A stretch of 64,000 nt of DNA. It comes from Nitrospirota bacterium. GTDB taxonomy: Bacteria; Nitrospirota; Thermodesulfovibrionia; Thermodesulfovibrionales; Magnetobacteriaceae. Positions 28,250-37,467 of the stretch are shown here, in pieces (positions within the stretch are counted from its first letter, which is position 1; every line of letters begins with the position of its first letter). Below the pieces are notes generated by a model. That model had not been told where the DNA came from. It searched no databases and worked only from the letters and a program-made list of their open reading frames with translations. Location of the stretch: NCBI GenBank assembly GCA_015233895.1, contig JADFXG010000006.1:62001-126000 (forward strand), in the 5' to 3' direction. The translations under genes were made by a program, and so were the position numbers.

Positions 28250-28307
28250 TAAATACGCACTAACTCCCCCATTTTCAAAAATTCCTCAGTTTAAGAATAC
28301 TCATTTC

Positions 28308-30455
28308 TCAGACCATCTCCTTAAGCTCTTTTGCCACCTCGTTAAGGTTTTTGATGCCCAGCTTTGTCTGAGTGATTCCTGCTGAGGTTTCCTTGACCCC
28401 TCTGTTTATTGAGCTCATTGCATCCACCACCTGTGAAATAGCAGCGGATTGCTGTTGAATGTTCAGAAATATTTGCTGAATGTTCTCGGCTGAGCTTCTT
28501 ATAACTGTAGTAAGTTTGTTAAACGTTTCTGCAGTGTTTTCGGCAAGTTCCATTTCTTTATCCACAGTTTTTGTGCTTTCCTCAGTTACCATGACAGTGG
28601 AATTTGTGGCTTTTTGGATCTCAGCAACAACCTCGGTTATTTCCTCTGCCGATTTTTTACTCTGTTCGGCAAGTTTTCGTATCTCCATAGCAACAACTGA
28701 AAATCCTTTTCCGTGCTCACCAGCTCTTACCGCCTCAACTGCAGCGTTCATAGCCAGCATCTTGGTTTCGTTGGCAAAGTCTGACACTACAGCAGCAATA
28801 CTCTCAATACGGGTGGTTTTTTCGCTAAGCTGAAGAATTTTTGACGCAGTAGCTTCAACCCTTTCCTTTAGCATAGTCATGCCGTAGAGCATTTCATTTA
28901 TGTTGAGAGAGCCGTCATTTACCATAACCAGCACCTGTCCTGCCCCATCGGAGGCGGTCCGTGCCTGCTCTGAAGATTGTTTAAACGAGGCCGATAGCTC
29001 ATCCATCGTGGTAGTGGTTTCATTAACAGCTGAGGCTTGCTGGGCTGCAGTTCTTTCGTGTTGCTCCACAGTGCTTGAGATTTCAGTTGTGGAGGATGAG
29101 ATAGAGGTTATCCCTTTGTTAAGCGGAACACTTAAGGCCCGGCTTATAAAGTAGCTGGCAGCTAAAACGCATATAGCCGTGATTATTCCTAAAATCCACA
29201 TGAATTTTTTCAGCTCATGTGATGTTACCAGCGCCTGACTCTCAGCCTCCTCTAAAATAATTACCCATTTCAACCCCCCAGCGTTTACCGGAGCATGTGC
29301 TATAAGTACCGGTACATTCAAGTAGCTGAGCGCCCCCTTATGGCTGTCTGTGATACCGTTTAATGATTCTTTAACATCAGGAATTTTTACCTGAAGAGTT
29401 TCAATTGTGGAGTTGTACCTTTTTATATCATCTGTCACCTTTCTATCAACTCCAAGTTTCTGAAGCGTATTGATAAAAGTGTCCCTCGACTCTATTAAGG
29501 CTCTTGAATCTGTCTTCATATGAAAGTCATCTCCAACTAAATAGCACTCCCCTGTGTTACCAAGGCCAACACCTTTCCAGTCCTTGTTGTTAGTCATTAT
29601 ATCATTTACCCGGCCTATAGGCATTTGGAATGCGAGGACGCCTATTTTTTTATCGCCATCAAATATGGGAGCGGCTATAAAACCGGCTGCGGCGTTTTTT
29701 GATGGTATATAGTGGTCATAATCCACGATTTTAGTAAAACCCTTTTCTTTGGATTTTATAGCGGCATCAAATGCTTTAGCAAGGTTTGAATCACTATACG
29801 GGCCGTTTACTATATTAGTTGCAAAATCCAGCTCTTTCTCTTCAGTATATACAATGTAGCCTTCAGTATCTATTAAAAATATGTCGTAATAACCAAACTT
29901 CTTTGCATAGTTGCGAAATATTTTGTGGTATTTCTTATGTACTGCATTATATGTGTTATCGCCCGCTGCAAAGTCCAGTTTGTCCTTGCCGCCAATGGGG
30001 TAAGGGTTCCCTGATATATAATCGTTCTGAAGAGCCTTAACTGTTTTTTTCTGCGGCCACCATGATGTTATGATATTATCGGGTAAATCAGGGATGCTGT
30101 CTTTTAGTGCCTGATATTGTACCATAAGCTGGTCGTCGTTGTGTTTTTGGTTGGAATCGTATCTGGCTCCGGATTCTTTGTCAACAAGAGAAAATGCACT
30201 TGAGAACTCTTTCATAGCATCCACAGTCATTCTGCTTTCGCTAAGTGTAGAAGCCTGAGCAATTATCCTGCTAAAATACTGCTCAACCTGAGATTTTTTA
30301 AGCTCTCTCATCCCAACAAGTTTATCAAGGGTCTTTTGAACAAATCTATCCCTTGTCTTTGAGTATGAATAAATTCCAACTGTGGTAAACGGTATCATTC
30401 CTATTAATATAAACAGAGCAAACAGCTTCATCTTAAGTGGCATTTTTACATTCAT
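28308..30455 (-). CDS. Methyl-accepting chemotaxis protein with large periplasmic Cache-type sensor
   Basis: About 715 residues. A first membrane helix is at about 10-30, then a roughly 385-residue periplasmic region resembling a double Cache domain (VKALQNDYISGNPYPIG, YDIFLIDTEGYIVYT, VLAFQMPIGRVNDIM), and a second helix at about 420-440. I see no clear HAMP after it. The cytoplasmic coiled coil carries the conserved tip NAAVEAVRAGEHGKGFSVVA. AGGAGGAATT at 30461-30468 supports ATG 30455 over the in-frame TTG at 30458. It sits between the CheW and CheA genes, so it is the likely dedicated receptor of this pathway. Cache receptors usually bind small organic acids or amino acids. Confidence 0.93.
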   Translation of the reverse strand: MNVKMPLKMKLFALFILIGMIPFTTVGIYSYSKTRDRFVQKTLDKLVGMRELKKSQVEQYFSRIIAQASTLSESRMTVDAMKEFSSAFSLVDKESGARYDSNQKHNDDQLMVQYQALKDSIPDLPDNIITSWWPQKKTVKALQNDYISGNPYPIGGKDKLDFAAGDNTYNAVHKKYHKIFRNYAKKFGYYDIFLIDTEGYIVYTEEKELDFATNIVNGPYSDSNLAKAFDAAIKSKEKGFTKIVDYDHYIPSKNAAAGFIAAPIFDGDKKIGVLAFQMPIGRVNDIMTNNKDWKGVGLGNTGECYLVGDDFHMKTDSRALIESRDTFINTLQKLGVDRKVTDDIKRYNSTIETLQVKIPDVKESLNGITDSHKGALSYLNVPVLIAHAPVNAGGLKWVIILEEAESQALVTSHELKKFMWILGIITAICVLAASYFISRALSVPLNKGITSISSSTTEISSTVEQHERTAAQQASAVNETTTTMDELSASFKQSSEQARTASDGAGQVLVMVNDGSLNINEMLYGMTMLKERVEATASKILQLSEKTTRIESIAAVVSDFANETKMLAMNAAVEAVRAGEHGKGFSVVAMEIRKLAEQSKKSAEEITEVVAEIQKATNSTVMVTEESTKTVDKEMELAENTAETFNKLTTVIRSSAENIQQIFLNIQQQSAAISQVVDAMSSINRGVKETSAGITQTKLGIKNLNEVAKELKEMV

Positions 30456-30475
30456 CAAAATTCCTCCTATATTGG

Positions 30476-31525
30476 TTACAAAATATCATTGACAATTAAT
30501 GACCCTCTGTATAGAACGTTTTGCAGGTTTAACACCACAATAGCCTTATTATCAAAGAGGGCGGTACACTTAAAAAAACTTTCATTGGCGTGTTTAATTG
30601 CTATAGGGAGCTCTTTTTGCTCCGACACCGGCACATATAAAACATCACGAAGCGATTCTATACAAATGCCAAGTGTAAAGTTATCAATTACTACTATAAC
30701 AGCAGAGTCCATAGCCCTACCGCTGCTTTTGGTCATCCCAAGGGTGTCGCGAATATCTATCAGAGTTACTATCTCACCCCTTAGGTTAATGTTTCCAATC
30801 ACATGAGAAGGACAGCAGGGCACCTGCCGATAGTCATTAACAGTTACGAACTCTCTTACAACGGTAAGCTCAATGCCAAACAACTCATCTTCAAGTTCTA
30901 CCACTGCAACAGGCATAAGTGAGCTGCTGTCTTTTTGTTGGTTATTTTTATGAGCTAATGCCACTGCTCTTTTATGAAAAATGGCGGCAGTCTCTGTAGG
31001 GGTGCCCGGCGATTGCCCTTCAGATGGAAATAATTCCTCTGCCAAAACCTCCCGCCCCTGGTAGTTGCTGATTACAGCCATCACACGAGAGTCAAAGAGT
31101 TTGTGGTGGCTTAAGATCATCAGTATATTTTCATTAATTTTTGCCACGTGCTCTATAAAACCGCTCCGATGCATTATATCATCAGAGTAAAGCGGCGCCT
31201 TTTCTATTGAATCTGAGGATACGTCATAAATGTCCATAATTTCATCTACTATGACGCCAATTCGACGTCTGTTGTGGCTAAATACAATAACCTTATCTGT
31301 CAAAGCGAACTTATGCCCTTTGCGTCCAAAGCGTTTGTCAATATCTATCAGAGGGATAACGTTTCCCCGGACGTTGATAAGCCCGGCCACGTACTCAGGA
31401 GCCTCATCTACGGGTTTAAACTCAGGCAGATGAATGATTTCCCGCACATGCAGCGTATCAACTGCATAGACAAACCTGCCGCAGCGGAAGGCAATATAGG
31501 GTATTAAAAATGCCTCTTCTGTCAT
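30476..31525 (-). CDS. Tandem CheW-domain coupling protein
   Basis: A 349-residue protein with two CheW domains and no receiver. Domain 1 is about 5-150 (FRCGRFVYAVDTLHVREI, GLINVRGNVIPLIDI) and domain 2 about 200-340 (VVELEDELFGIELTVVREFV, GNINLRGEIVTLIDI). CheW joins receptors to CheA; tandem forms occur in several alternative chemosensory classes. The start lies one base after the cheR stop, so translation is coupled. A linker of about 45 residues joins the two halves. It lacks the receiver domain of CheV. Confidence 0.9.
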   Translation of the reverse strand: MTEEAFLIPYIAFRCGRFVYAVDTLHVREIIHLPEFKPVDEAPEYVAGLINVRGNVIPLIDIDKRFGRKGHKFALTDKVIVFSHNRRRIGVIVDEIMDIYDVSSDSIEKAPLYSDDIMHRSGFIEHVAKINENILMILSHHKLFDSRVMAVISNYQGREVLAEELFPSEGQSPGTPTETAAIFHKRAVALAHKNNQQKDSSSLMPVAVVELEDELFGIELTVVREFVTVNDYRQVPCCPSHVIGNINLRGEIVTLIDIRDTLGMTKSSGRAMDSAVIVVIDNFTLGICIESLRDVLYVPVSEQKELPIAIKHANESFFKCTALFDNKAIVVLNLQNVLYRGSLIVNDIL

Positions 31526-31526
31526 A

Positions 31527-33041
31527 TTATTCCTTAATCCCGCTTTTGGCTTTCGGTGCTACGTAAGAATTATTCAACTGCACGAGCAGCTCTTTTACAG
31601 TCAGGCCGCTATAGAACTCAATTTCAGTATCAGGCGGTAAACTGTCAAGAATACTGAGTGCGTTGTCTTTCAATTTTAGCGCCTTTGCTGTGTCTCCTGT
31701 GTGCTCGTAAATAGCGCTTAGCTCAAGATACGCCGCAATACAGCCGGAGTTAAGATAGATAACCCGCTTAAGCATATCCTTTCCCTCCTCAAGGTTGCCG
31801 TACTCAGCGGCAATATGAGCAAGCAGATAATACGGGCGTATATCAAGCGGATTTATGGCAATAGCCTCTTTACAGACAGCGGCTGCGTTTGTAAGATCTC
31901 CGGTATTAGCGTAAGCTTCGGCCAGGAGTGCGTATGCGTCAGATTGTTTAGGGTTGTCAATTAGAAAAAATCTCATTTTCTCTATAACCTGTGGGTACTT
32001 ACCGTCTTTTAACAGAGCCTTAGCCTCGTCAACAAGCACTGAGGGAGAGGGACGAACGGCAGCCGCCCTTTTAATTGCGCTCTTTTGCGGCGTGGCGTAA
32101 GTAGAAGGTGTCTTATGAGAGTGGTGCTTTTCTGATTTTTTAACCGGTATATGCTGAACCGGTATGATTTGAGGAGGTAAAAAACTAACCAGAGGCTCAG
32201 TGTGTCTTTTGTGTACTTTGTCACTGCGCCTGAAAATAGTTGAATCAGGGTAGGCAATCGGCATAAGGTCATGGTGTGGCACAGCTTGAAGCTCGGCGTG
32301 GCCGGTTAGCAGATAACCGCCGTCTCTGAGGCTCTTTGTCAACTTATTAAGCGCAATCGTTATATTTTCAGGTTGAAAATAAATAAACACATTCCGGCAT
32401 ATGATTAAATCCATGTCATAAATGCCGGAAATAATATCGGGGTAGTTGTCTTTAATCAGGTTACCCTGTTTAAAGGTAACCATACGGCGAATACGCGGCT
32501 CTATTTCGTAATGGCCTTTTCGCCTTATAAAATAAGTGGCAATTACATCTTTAGGCACCATGCGGAAAGACCAATCGCTAAAGATGCCTTTTGCCGCTTT
32601 ATCTAAGGCACTTTCATTAATGTCGGTGCCGATAACTGTTATATCCCACATGTGAATATCAGGTATAAGCTCGTTAATTACAATGGCAAGGGAGTATGGC
32701 TCCTCTCCGGTTGAGCAACCGGCGCTCCATAGCCGGAGGGTACGTTTTTCCTTGTTATACTCTATAAGTTCTTTCAAAATAGTGTTTCTAAGCAATGAAA
32801 ACTGCCCCTTATCCCGAAAGAAAAAACTCTCACCCGTGGTAATTTTCTGATAAAGGACTCTCCACTCGTGCCTGCTTTCCGGGGAGTCTGTTGCAAGAAA
32901 TGCACAGTAATCGTCCGACGACTGTAAAGACACGTGCCTCAGCCTTGAGTGTATTGTGGCATTTAAGTCTTTCTCATCAACGTGCAGGCCGGTATGAGCC
33001 GAAATGAAGCTCTGAATGTTTGTTAAAGACGGACTCTCCAT
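31527..33041 (-). CDS. cheR: CheR methyltransferase with C-terminal TPR repeats
   Basis: A 504-residue protein. The N-terminal helical domain and SAM-binding domain (ITTGESFFFRD, LWSAGCSTGEEPYSLA, ICRNVFIYF, LLTGHAE) are standard CheR and methylate receptor glutamates. A basic, low-complexity linker (about 275-335) leads to roughly four TPR units (about 340-480, e.g. DAYALLAEAYANTGDLTNA and AYLELSAIYEHTGDTAKAL). TPR tails on CheR occur in systems such as the Myxococcus Frz-type pathway, where they mediate protein contacts. It is the first gene of the cluster; about 190 bases upstream separate it from the Tudor-like gene. Confidence 0.94.
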   Translation of the reverse strand: MESPSLTNIQSFISAHTGLHVDEKDLNATIHSRLRHVSLQSSDDYCAFLATDSPESRHEWRVLYQKITTGESFFFRDKGQFSLLRNTILKELIEYNKEKRTLRLWSAGCSTGEEPYSLAIVINELIPDIHMWDITVIGTDINESALDKAAKGIFSDWSFRMVPKDVIATYFIRRKGHYEIEPRIRRMVTFKQGNLIKDNYPDIISGIYDMDLIICRNVFIYFQPENITIALNKLTKSLRDGGYLLTGHAELQAVPHHDLMPIAYPDSTIFRRSDKVHKRHTEPLVSFLPPQIIPVQHIPVKKSEKHHSHKTPSTYATPQKSAIKRAAAVRPSPSVLVDEAKALLKDGKYPQVIEKMRFFLIDNPKQSDAYALLAEAYANTGDLTNAAAVCKEAIAINPLDIRPYYLLAHIAAEYGNLEEGKDMLKRVIYLNSGCIAAYLELSAIYEHTGDTAKALKLKDNALSILDSLPPDTEIEFYSGLTVKELLVQLNNSYVAPKAKSGIKE

Positions 33042-33170
33042 AATTCAAAATTGTCTCATGAAAAACTCATCATTGCGCCCTCATGACCACCTATGGTAAC
33101 GGACCCTCCGTATTCAACATTTTGAGACACATATAAATTATACAACAAAGACTCTAATATTATAAAGTTA

Positions 33171-33206
33171 AAAAAGAGCCCTGCTCACAAAGCAAGGCCC
33201 TTTTTG
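33171..33206 (-). terminator. Rho-independent terminator of the Tudor-like gene
   Basis: On the minus strand GGGCCTTGCT, a short loop and AGCAGGGCTC form a GC-rich hairpin followed directly by TTTTTT, about 30 bases after the stop of the gene ending at 33234. This is a textbook intrinsic terminator that isolates the chemosensory cluster downstream. Confidence 0.8.
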
Positions 33207-33233
33207 TTACAATAACAAAATAAGAACTTGCAG

Positions 33234-33779
33234 TTACTTAAAAGGATTTGGAATATTGATGTCTGGAATATTGATGTTTACGCCGGATGCAGTAGTGGTT
33301 GTGGTAGTTGTAGGCTCAGCAACCGGTGCTTGTCCATAGCTTCTTATTCTGTCAAGCGCGACCCACTCATCCGTTGACTTGTCGTAGCCGTCATAGTGGA
33401 TATATGTTTGATCTCCCTGTGCTTTAAGCACTGTGGCAGCGTACCACGTCCCATTCGAAAATACCTCAACCTTATCACCCCTCATAAAGCTACTGGTTAC
33501 GTTTGAAGAGGCCGGAGTTGTAGTTTCAGCTCCTCCGTTGCTTCTTATCCTGTCAAGCCCAACCCACTCATCCCATGACTTGCTGTAGCCGTCATAGTGA
33601 ATATACGTGAGCTCTCCCTTTGCTTTAAGCACTGTTGCAGTGTACCAGGTGCCTTTCCACAGCACCTCTACTTTGTCGCCCTTGATAAAGGCCTCTGACA
33701 CAACTACAAAACCCAGAGCGAGTGTCAGTGTTAACAATAAAACAAAAAGCCTGGAACCAAAACGTCTCCTCTTACCCAT
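33234..33779 (-). CDS. Secreted protein with two Tudor/agenet-like repeats
   Basis: A 181-residue protein with a basic N-terminus, a hydrophobic signal (LFVLLLTLTLALGFVVV) and two near-identical modules at about 31-80 and 98-147. Each reads F-x-(K/R)-GDKVEV, a TWY-(T/A)-ATVLKA-x-G turn, TYIHYDGY and DEWV-x-LDRIRS, the pattern of small SH3-like Tudor-knot/agenet/chromo-like barrels. The linkers and C-terminus are Thr-rich. Eukaryotic versions bind modified tails or RNA; an exported bacterial version probably binds another ligand, such as a cell-wall or surface component. It is monocistronic with its own terminator. The repeat and export calls are firm; the function is unknown. Confidence 0.8.
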   Translation of the reverse strand: MGKRRRFGSRLFVLLLTLTLALGFVVVSEAFIKGDKVEVLWKGTWYTATVLKAKGELTYIHYDGYSKSWDEWVGLDRIRSNGGAETTTPASSNVTSSFMRGDKVEVFSNGTWYAATVLKAQGDQTYIHYDGYDKSTDEWVALDRIRSYGQAPVAEPTTTTTTTASGVNINIPDINIPNPFK

Positions 33780-33951
33780 TGAAACCTCCTTGCTGTTAAT
33801 TTTTTGATTAAGTGAAACTGCTGACTTGCGACATTATACATCATTCAGGTAAATAAAAACTTGATTTTTTACTTAATTATATGTTTTACTGTGACAAAAG
33901 ATATTGTTAGTTTTATTGGTAACTTTTGTAATACTTTAATGGAGGAAAGTA

Positions 33952-35475
33952 ATGAAAAGTCTGTCTATGGTAACCAGAACATTAGTACCGATTCTTTTAG
34001 CTGCAGCCGCTGTATTAATAACTATTGTCATGTTAACTATTATAATGTCAAGGGATATTGTTCTGGATGAGATAAAAAACGGAGCAATTAAAGGATACAA
34101 GGATACTGTTTTAAATGCCCTTACAACTATGATGATAACCGGTAGTATCAAAGACGGTAAGAAGCCGTTTATTGAGCAGATGCAAGGCAGTGTAAAAATA
34201 AAAATACTGAGAAGTGAAGCACTCGACAAAGACTACGGTAAGGGAGAGCCGGATCAGTATTCAGCAGATAACGTTGAAGCTGAGGTTCTCAAAAGCGGCA
34301 AAGAACGCACAATTATAGAAGGCAATACCGTGCGGGGATTGTACCCGTATATTGCAAGTAAGAACTTTATGGGGCGTGATTGTCTAACCTGCCACAATGT
34401 CAAAGAGGGAGATGTGCTCGCTGTAGTCAGTCTTAGTGTATCTATGGCTAAATCAGTAGAAAGTATCAAACGGCTCAAATATATTTTTATCACGGCAGGC
34501 CTGTTGGGTTTGCTGATTATAACGGTAATTTTCATTTATACCTTTAAGAAAACTCATAAGCCTTTGGTTGAACTGTCAAAGGAACTTCTTGCGATGTCAA
34601 ACGGAGATTTAAATGTGCATTTTGACTACAACACAAAAGATGAGATAGGGTTACTGTCACAAGGATTTAACCAGATGGTAACCAATTTAAGTGAGCTGGT
34701 AGTAAAGATAAGAACGGCTGCCGATTACGTATCTTCATGCAGCGGGGAGCTAAGTGACAATGCACAGCAAATAGCAGATGGCTCAACGCAGCAGGCGGCC
34801 TCCGTGCAGGAGACCTCGGCTTCAGTGGAACAGATGACCAGCAGTATCAGACAGAGTTCGGACAATGCCGTGCAGACGGAAAAACTGGCTATGAAATCCG
34901 CACGGGATGCTACAGAGAGTGGGACATCTGTGACGGAGGCGGTTGGGGCCATGAAAGACATTGCCGGTAAGGTATCAATTATAGAGGAAATTGCCAGACA
35001 AACTAATTTATTAGCCCTCAACGCCGCCATAGAGGCAGCGCGTGCCGGCGAGCAAGGTAAGGGTTTTGCCGTAGTAGCCTCAGAGGTAAGAAAACTTGCG
35101 GAACGCTCGCAGAAATCAGCCGGCGAAATAACCCACATATCGGCAACGACCGTAACAATAGCCGAGAAGGCAGGGGGTATGCTGAATAGTTTGGTACCCG
35201 ATATTCAAAAAACTTCTGAGCTTGTACAAGAGATAACTGCAGCAAGTCAAGAGCAAAGTACCGGTGCTGAGCAGATAAATAAAGCCATTGGGCAGCTTGA
35301 TGAGGTAATACAGCGAAACGCCTCGGCAGCAGAAGAGCTGGCATCAACTGCTGAGGAATTAAATGCACAAGCGATAGAACTTCAAGAGGCAATAGGTTTC
35401 TTTAAGACCGGTGAGACTAACACATCAGCAAAAGGGCGTAGTACTAAGGCTGGTAAGAAATTGCTGTCAAGGTAA
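33952..35475 (+). CDS. Methyl-accepting chemotaxis protein with periplasmic c-heme motif
   Basis: A 507-residue MCP. It has a first membrane helix (about 10-32), a compact periplasmic domain with a CxxCH c-heme site (Cys144, Cys147, His148 in [10 protein letters not shown]), a second helix (about 172-195), HAMP (about 196-250) and a signalling domain with tip [28 protein letters not shown]. The sensor resembles the DUF3365/Tll0287-like c-heme sensors of Geobacter-type chemoreceptors, suggesting sensing of redox state, oxygen or NO. Covalent heme needs cytochrome c maturation genes elsewhere. GGAGGAAAGTA before ATG 33952 supports the start. It is transcribed away from the chemosensory cluster, so pathway membership is not shown. 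Confidence 0.92.
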   Translation: MKSLSMVTRTLVPILLAAAAVLITIVMLTIIMSRDIVLDEIKNGAIKGYKDTVLNALTTMMITGSIKDGKKPFIEQMQGSVKIKILRSEALDKDYGKGEPDQYSADNVEAEVLKSGKERTIIEGNTVRGLYPYIASKNFMGRDCLTCHNVKEGDVLAVVSLSVSMAKSVESIKRLKYIFITAGLLGLLIITVIFIYTFKKTHKPLVELSKELLAMSNGDLNVHFDYNTKDEIGLLSQGFNQMVTNLSELVVKIRTAADYVSSCSGELSDNAQQIADGSTQQAASVQETSASVEQMTSSIRQSSDNAVQTEKLAMKSARDATESGTSVTEAVGAMKDIAGKVSIIEEIARQTNLLALNAAIEAARAGEQGKGFAVVASEVRKLAERSQKSAGEITHISATTVTIAEKAGGMLNSLVPDIQKTSELVQEITAASQEQSTGAEQINKAIGQLDEVIQRNASAAEELASTAEELNAQAIELQEAIGFFKTGETNTSAKGRSTKAGKKLLSR

Positions 35476-35483
35476 GGTAAATA

Positions 35484-35533
35484 GTTCCGGTGCGTTTGTG
35501 GACTGATTACTTATTTAACAAACGTGCCGGAAC
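35484..35533. terminator. Large hairpin between convergent genes, likely bidirectional terminator
   Basis: The 16-base arms 35484-35499 and 35518-35533 are complementary except for two central positions, with an 18-base loop. The hairpin lies between the MCP stop and the stop of the convergent DUF4139 gene. No long T-run follows on the plus strand. Confidence 0.6.
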
Positions 35534-35567
35534 ACAAAATATATTCAACGTAGTATTATAATAAACC

Positions 35568-37001
35568 TTAAAACTTCATAGAAACCGTATAATTTAACTT
35601 AACCTCGCCGTCTTTAGGTACGTCAATGGCAAACTCCAGAAGGTTGCTTTCAGCTTTTTTGTAAGCGTGGGAATTGTTGAGGACTTTCCACTCTCCGGGA
35701 ACCGGTTCCAACACCCGAACTCTTACGTCTTCTTTTTTATGATTTTTCAAGACGATTTCAAACGATGCCTCATAGGTGTCCCACTCCAGCTTTTTCCAGT
35801 CAGTCTGTTTATGCTGCCCTGTTATGTCAAAGGCATCTCCCATCTTGATTCTGATTTTTTCGTCCTTTGGTGTATGATCAACTGTGTCCTCTCCGATAAA
35901 CTGTAACGCACCCTCGCTATCGGCCTTATACACCCTTACTGTGCCCTTAGGAATGGGAATTCCAAGGTTATTGTCCTTACGGTTATCAATTTCAACATAT
36001 ACACCGACTTTCTCTTTGGGAATATTGTCACGGTAAACACTTCTGAAATAATACGGCTGTCCACGAAAAACAAAATCCTTATGCACAACCAGATTGTCCT
36101 CCTTCAAAAGCCGTATCTGCTTGATCTGGTTGTTTTTTATAGTTGATGGCCTGTTAAGAGTGTAGATATGGTATTCAAAAAACCCCTCCTCTTTGAATGA
36201 TTGTTGGGCAGGTGCCGCAGCAACAGGCATAGACTTATAAGCTGCGGCGTCTCTGTAGGCATTTTCTATAACACGGTTAACATCACCGGCAACGAGTTTC
36301 AACTTTGCGCCAGCATAGTTAGCCCCGCTTTTGTTTTCAATTGTAACCCAGCCGGTTAAGTCAGCTCGCGTATCTTTTTGGTTTAACAAAAGAACATAGT
36401 CGGCACGCCAGTTTATTCCGTTTGTCAGATAAGTAACATCAACTTTTTGCTCAGAAGTGCCTTCATTGTTCAAAAGCCACTGAAGTGTGGGTTTAGCAAT
36501 AAGGTTTTCAGGCAGTTTTGGGAAAATTATCCGCCCTGGATGATTATAAGTTATCTCATCCCCAATTTTAAACACCGCCGCACCATTATTGTTTGAAAGC
36601 ACGGTAGCCTTTACTACCTCCTCTTTGTCATTGTAGTAATTTTTCTGGTAGAGCTTAACCTCTTTGCCAACATACTTATCAAGCAGCTTTTGAGGAGTAA
36701 GAAGGTCATACTCATAGTTCTGTTCAAGAACGCTGAGGACTTTCTCTCCGGCCAGTGCATGGATGCTTACGCTTTGAGGGATTATATCGGCTGCCACATC
36801 CATATAACTTAAAAGCACCCTACCCGTGGGTAACTTTAAAACACGCTCCTCTTTAACCAGCCCAATATTTACATTATAAACCGTAAGAGCTACTGACTTC
36901 TGATCGGAGGCGGTAGAAGATGACTGAACACCCTCCGTTTCGGCATGGGCTATTACTGATGTGGCCAAAATAAAAGCAACAGCAATAACGAAAAGCTTCA
37001 T
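35568..37001 (-). CDS. Exported DUF4139 domain protein
   Basis: About 477 residues with a signal peptide (LFVIAVAFILATSVIAHA). The mature part matches DUF4139: ALTVYNVNIGLVKEERVL near the N-terminus, WLLNNEGTSEQKVDVTYLT and ISW-like GINWRADYVLLL in the middle, then LTGWVTIENKSGANYAGAKL and a C-terminal beta-rich region (WDTYEASFEIVLKNHKKEDV). The family is periplasmic or outer-surface with no known activity. ATG 37001 is preferred; a TTG at 37016 overlaps the ndk stop. It follows ndk closely and may be co-transcribed with it. Confidence 0.85.
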   Translation of the reverse strand: MKLFVIAVAFILATSVIAHAETEGVQSSSTASDQKSVALTVYNVNIGLVKEERVLKLPTGRVLLSYMDVAADIIPQSVSIHALAGEKVLSVLEQNYEYDLLTPQKLLDKYVGKEVKLYQKNYYNDKEEVVKATVLSNNNGAAVFKIGDEITYNHPGRIIFPKLPENLIAKPTLQWLLNNEGTSEQKVDVTYLTNGINWRADYVLLLNQKDTRADLTGWVTIENKSGANYAGAKLKLVAGDVNRVIENAYRDAAAYKSMPVAAAPAQQSFKEEGFFEYHIYTLNRPSTIKNNQIKQIRLLKEDNLVVHKDFVFRGQPYYFRSVYRDNIPKEKVGVYVEIDNRKDNNLGIPIPKGTVRVYKADSEGALQFIGEDTVDHTPKDEKIRIKMGDAFDITGQHKQTDWKKLEWDTYEASFEIVLKNHKKEDVRVRVLEPVPGEWKVLNNSHAYKKAESNLLEFAIDVPKDGEVKLNYTVSMKF

Positions 37002-37012
37002 TGTTCTGTTTA

Positions 37013-37429
37013 TCAACCAGCTATTTCAAGTGCTGAAAAGAAATAAGGGATTTCAAAAGATGCGGACTCCTCCGAATCAGAGCCGTGAACGATGTTTCTT
37101 TCAACATTATCAGCAAAATCAGCCCTTATAGTGCCGGCTGCTGCATCTTTAGGGTTAGTAGCCCCCATCAACTCACGCACCTTATCTATCACTCCGTTTC
37201 CCTCAATCACCATAACCACAACCGGCCCCTCGGACATAAATGTGGTCAGCTCACCGTAAAACGGTCTTGCATTATGCACTATATAAAACCCCTCGGCTTC
37301 TCTTATTGACAAGTGTTTCATTTTAAGCGCAACTATTTTAAATCCCTGTTTTTCAAACCGTCCGATTACCTCTCCTATCAAGTTTTTCTTAACCCCGTCC
37401 GGTTTAACAATTGAAAGCGTTCTTTGCAT
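37013..37429 (-). CDS. ndk: Nucleoside diphosphate kinase
   Basis: A 138-residue Ndk of standard length. It transfers phosphate between nucleoside triphosphates and diphosphates through a phosphohistidine. The catalytic His is in NIVHGSDS, and [11 protein letters not shown] and NARPFYGEL form the nucleotide site. AAGGAGATTACAG directly precedes ATG 37429. It lies downstream of mdh (38-base gap) and upstream of the DUF4139 gene, in a run of same-strand genes that may share one transcript. Confidence 0.97.
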   Translation of the reverse strand: MQRTLSIVKPDGVKKNLIGEVIGRFEKQGFKIVALKMKHLSIREAEGFYIVHNARPFYGELTTFMSEGPVVVMVIEGNGVIDKVRELMGATNPKDAAAGTIRADFADNVERNIVHGSDSEESASFEIPYFFSALEIAG

Positions 37430-37467
37430 CTGTAATCTCCTTTATATTTATATTTAATTTATGGTAT

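Noticed and set aside
28036-28256. CRISPR array from the repeated words
   Set aside because: The units differ in orientation and spacing, and no constant spacer-repeat period exists.
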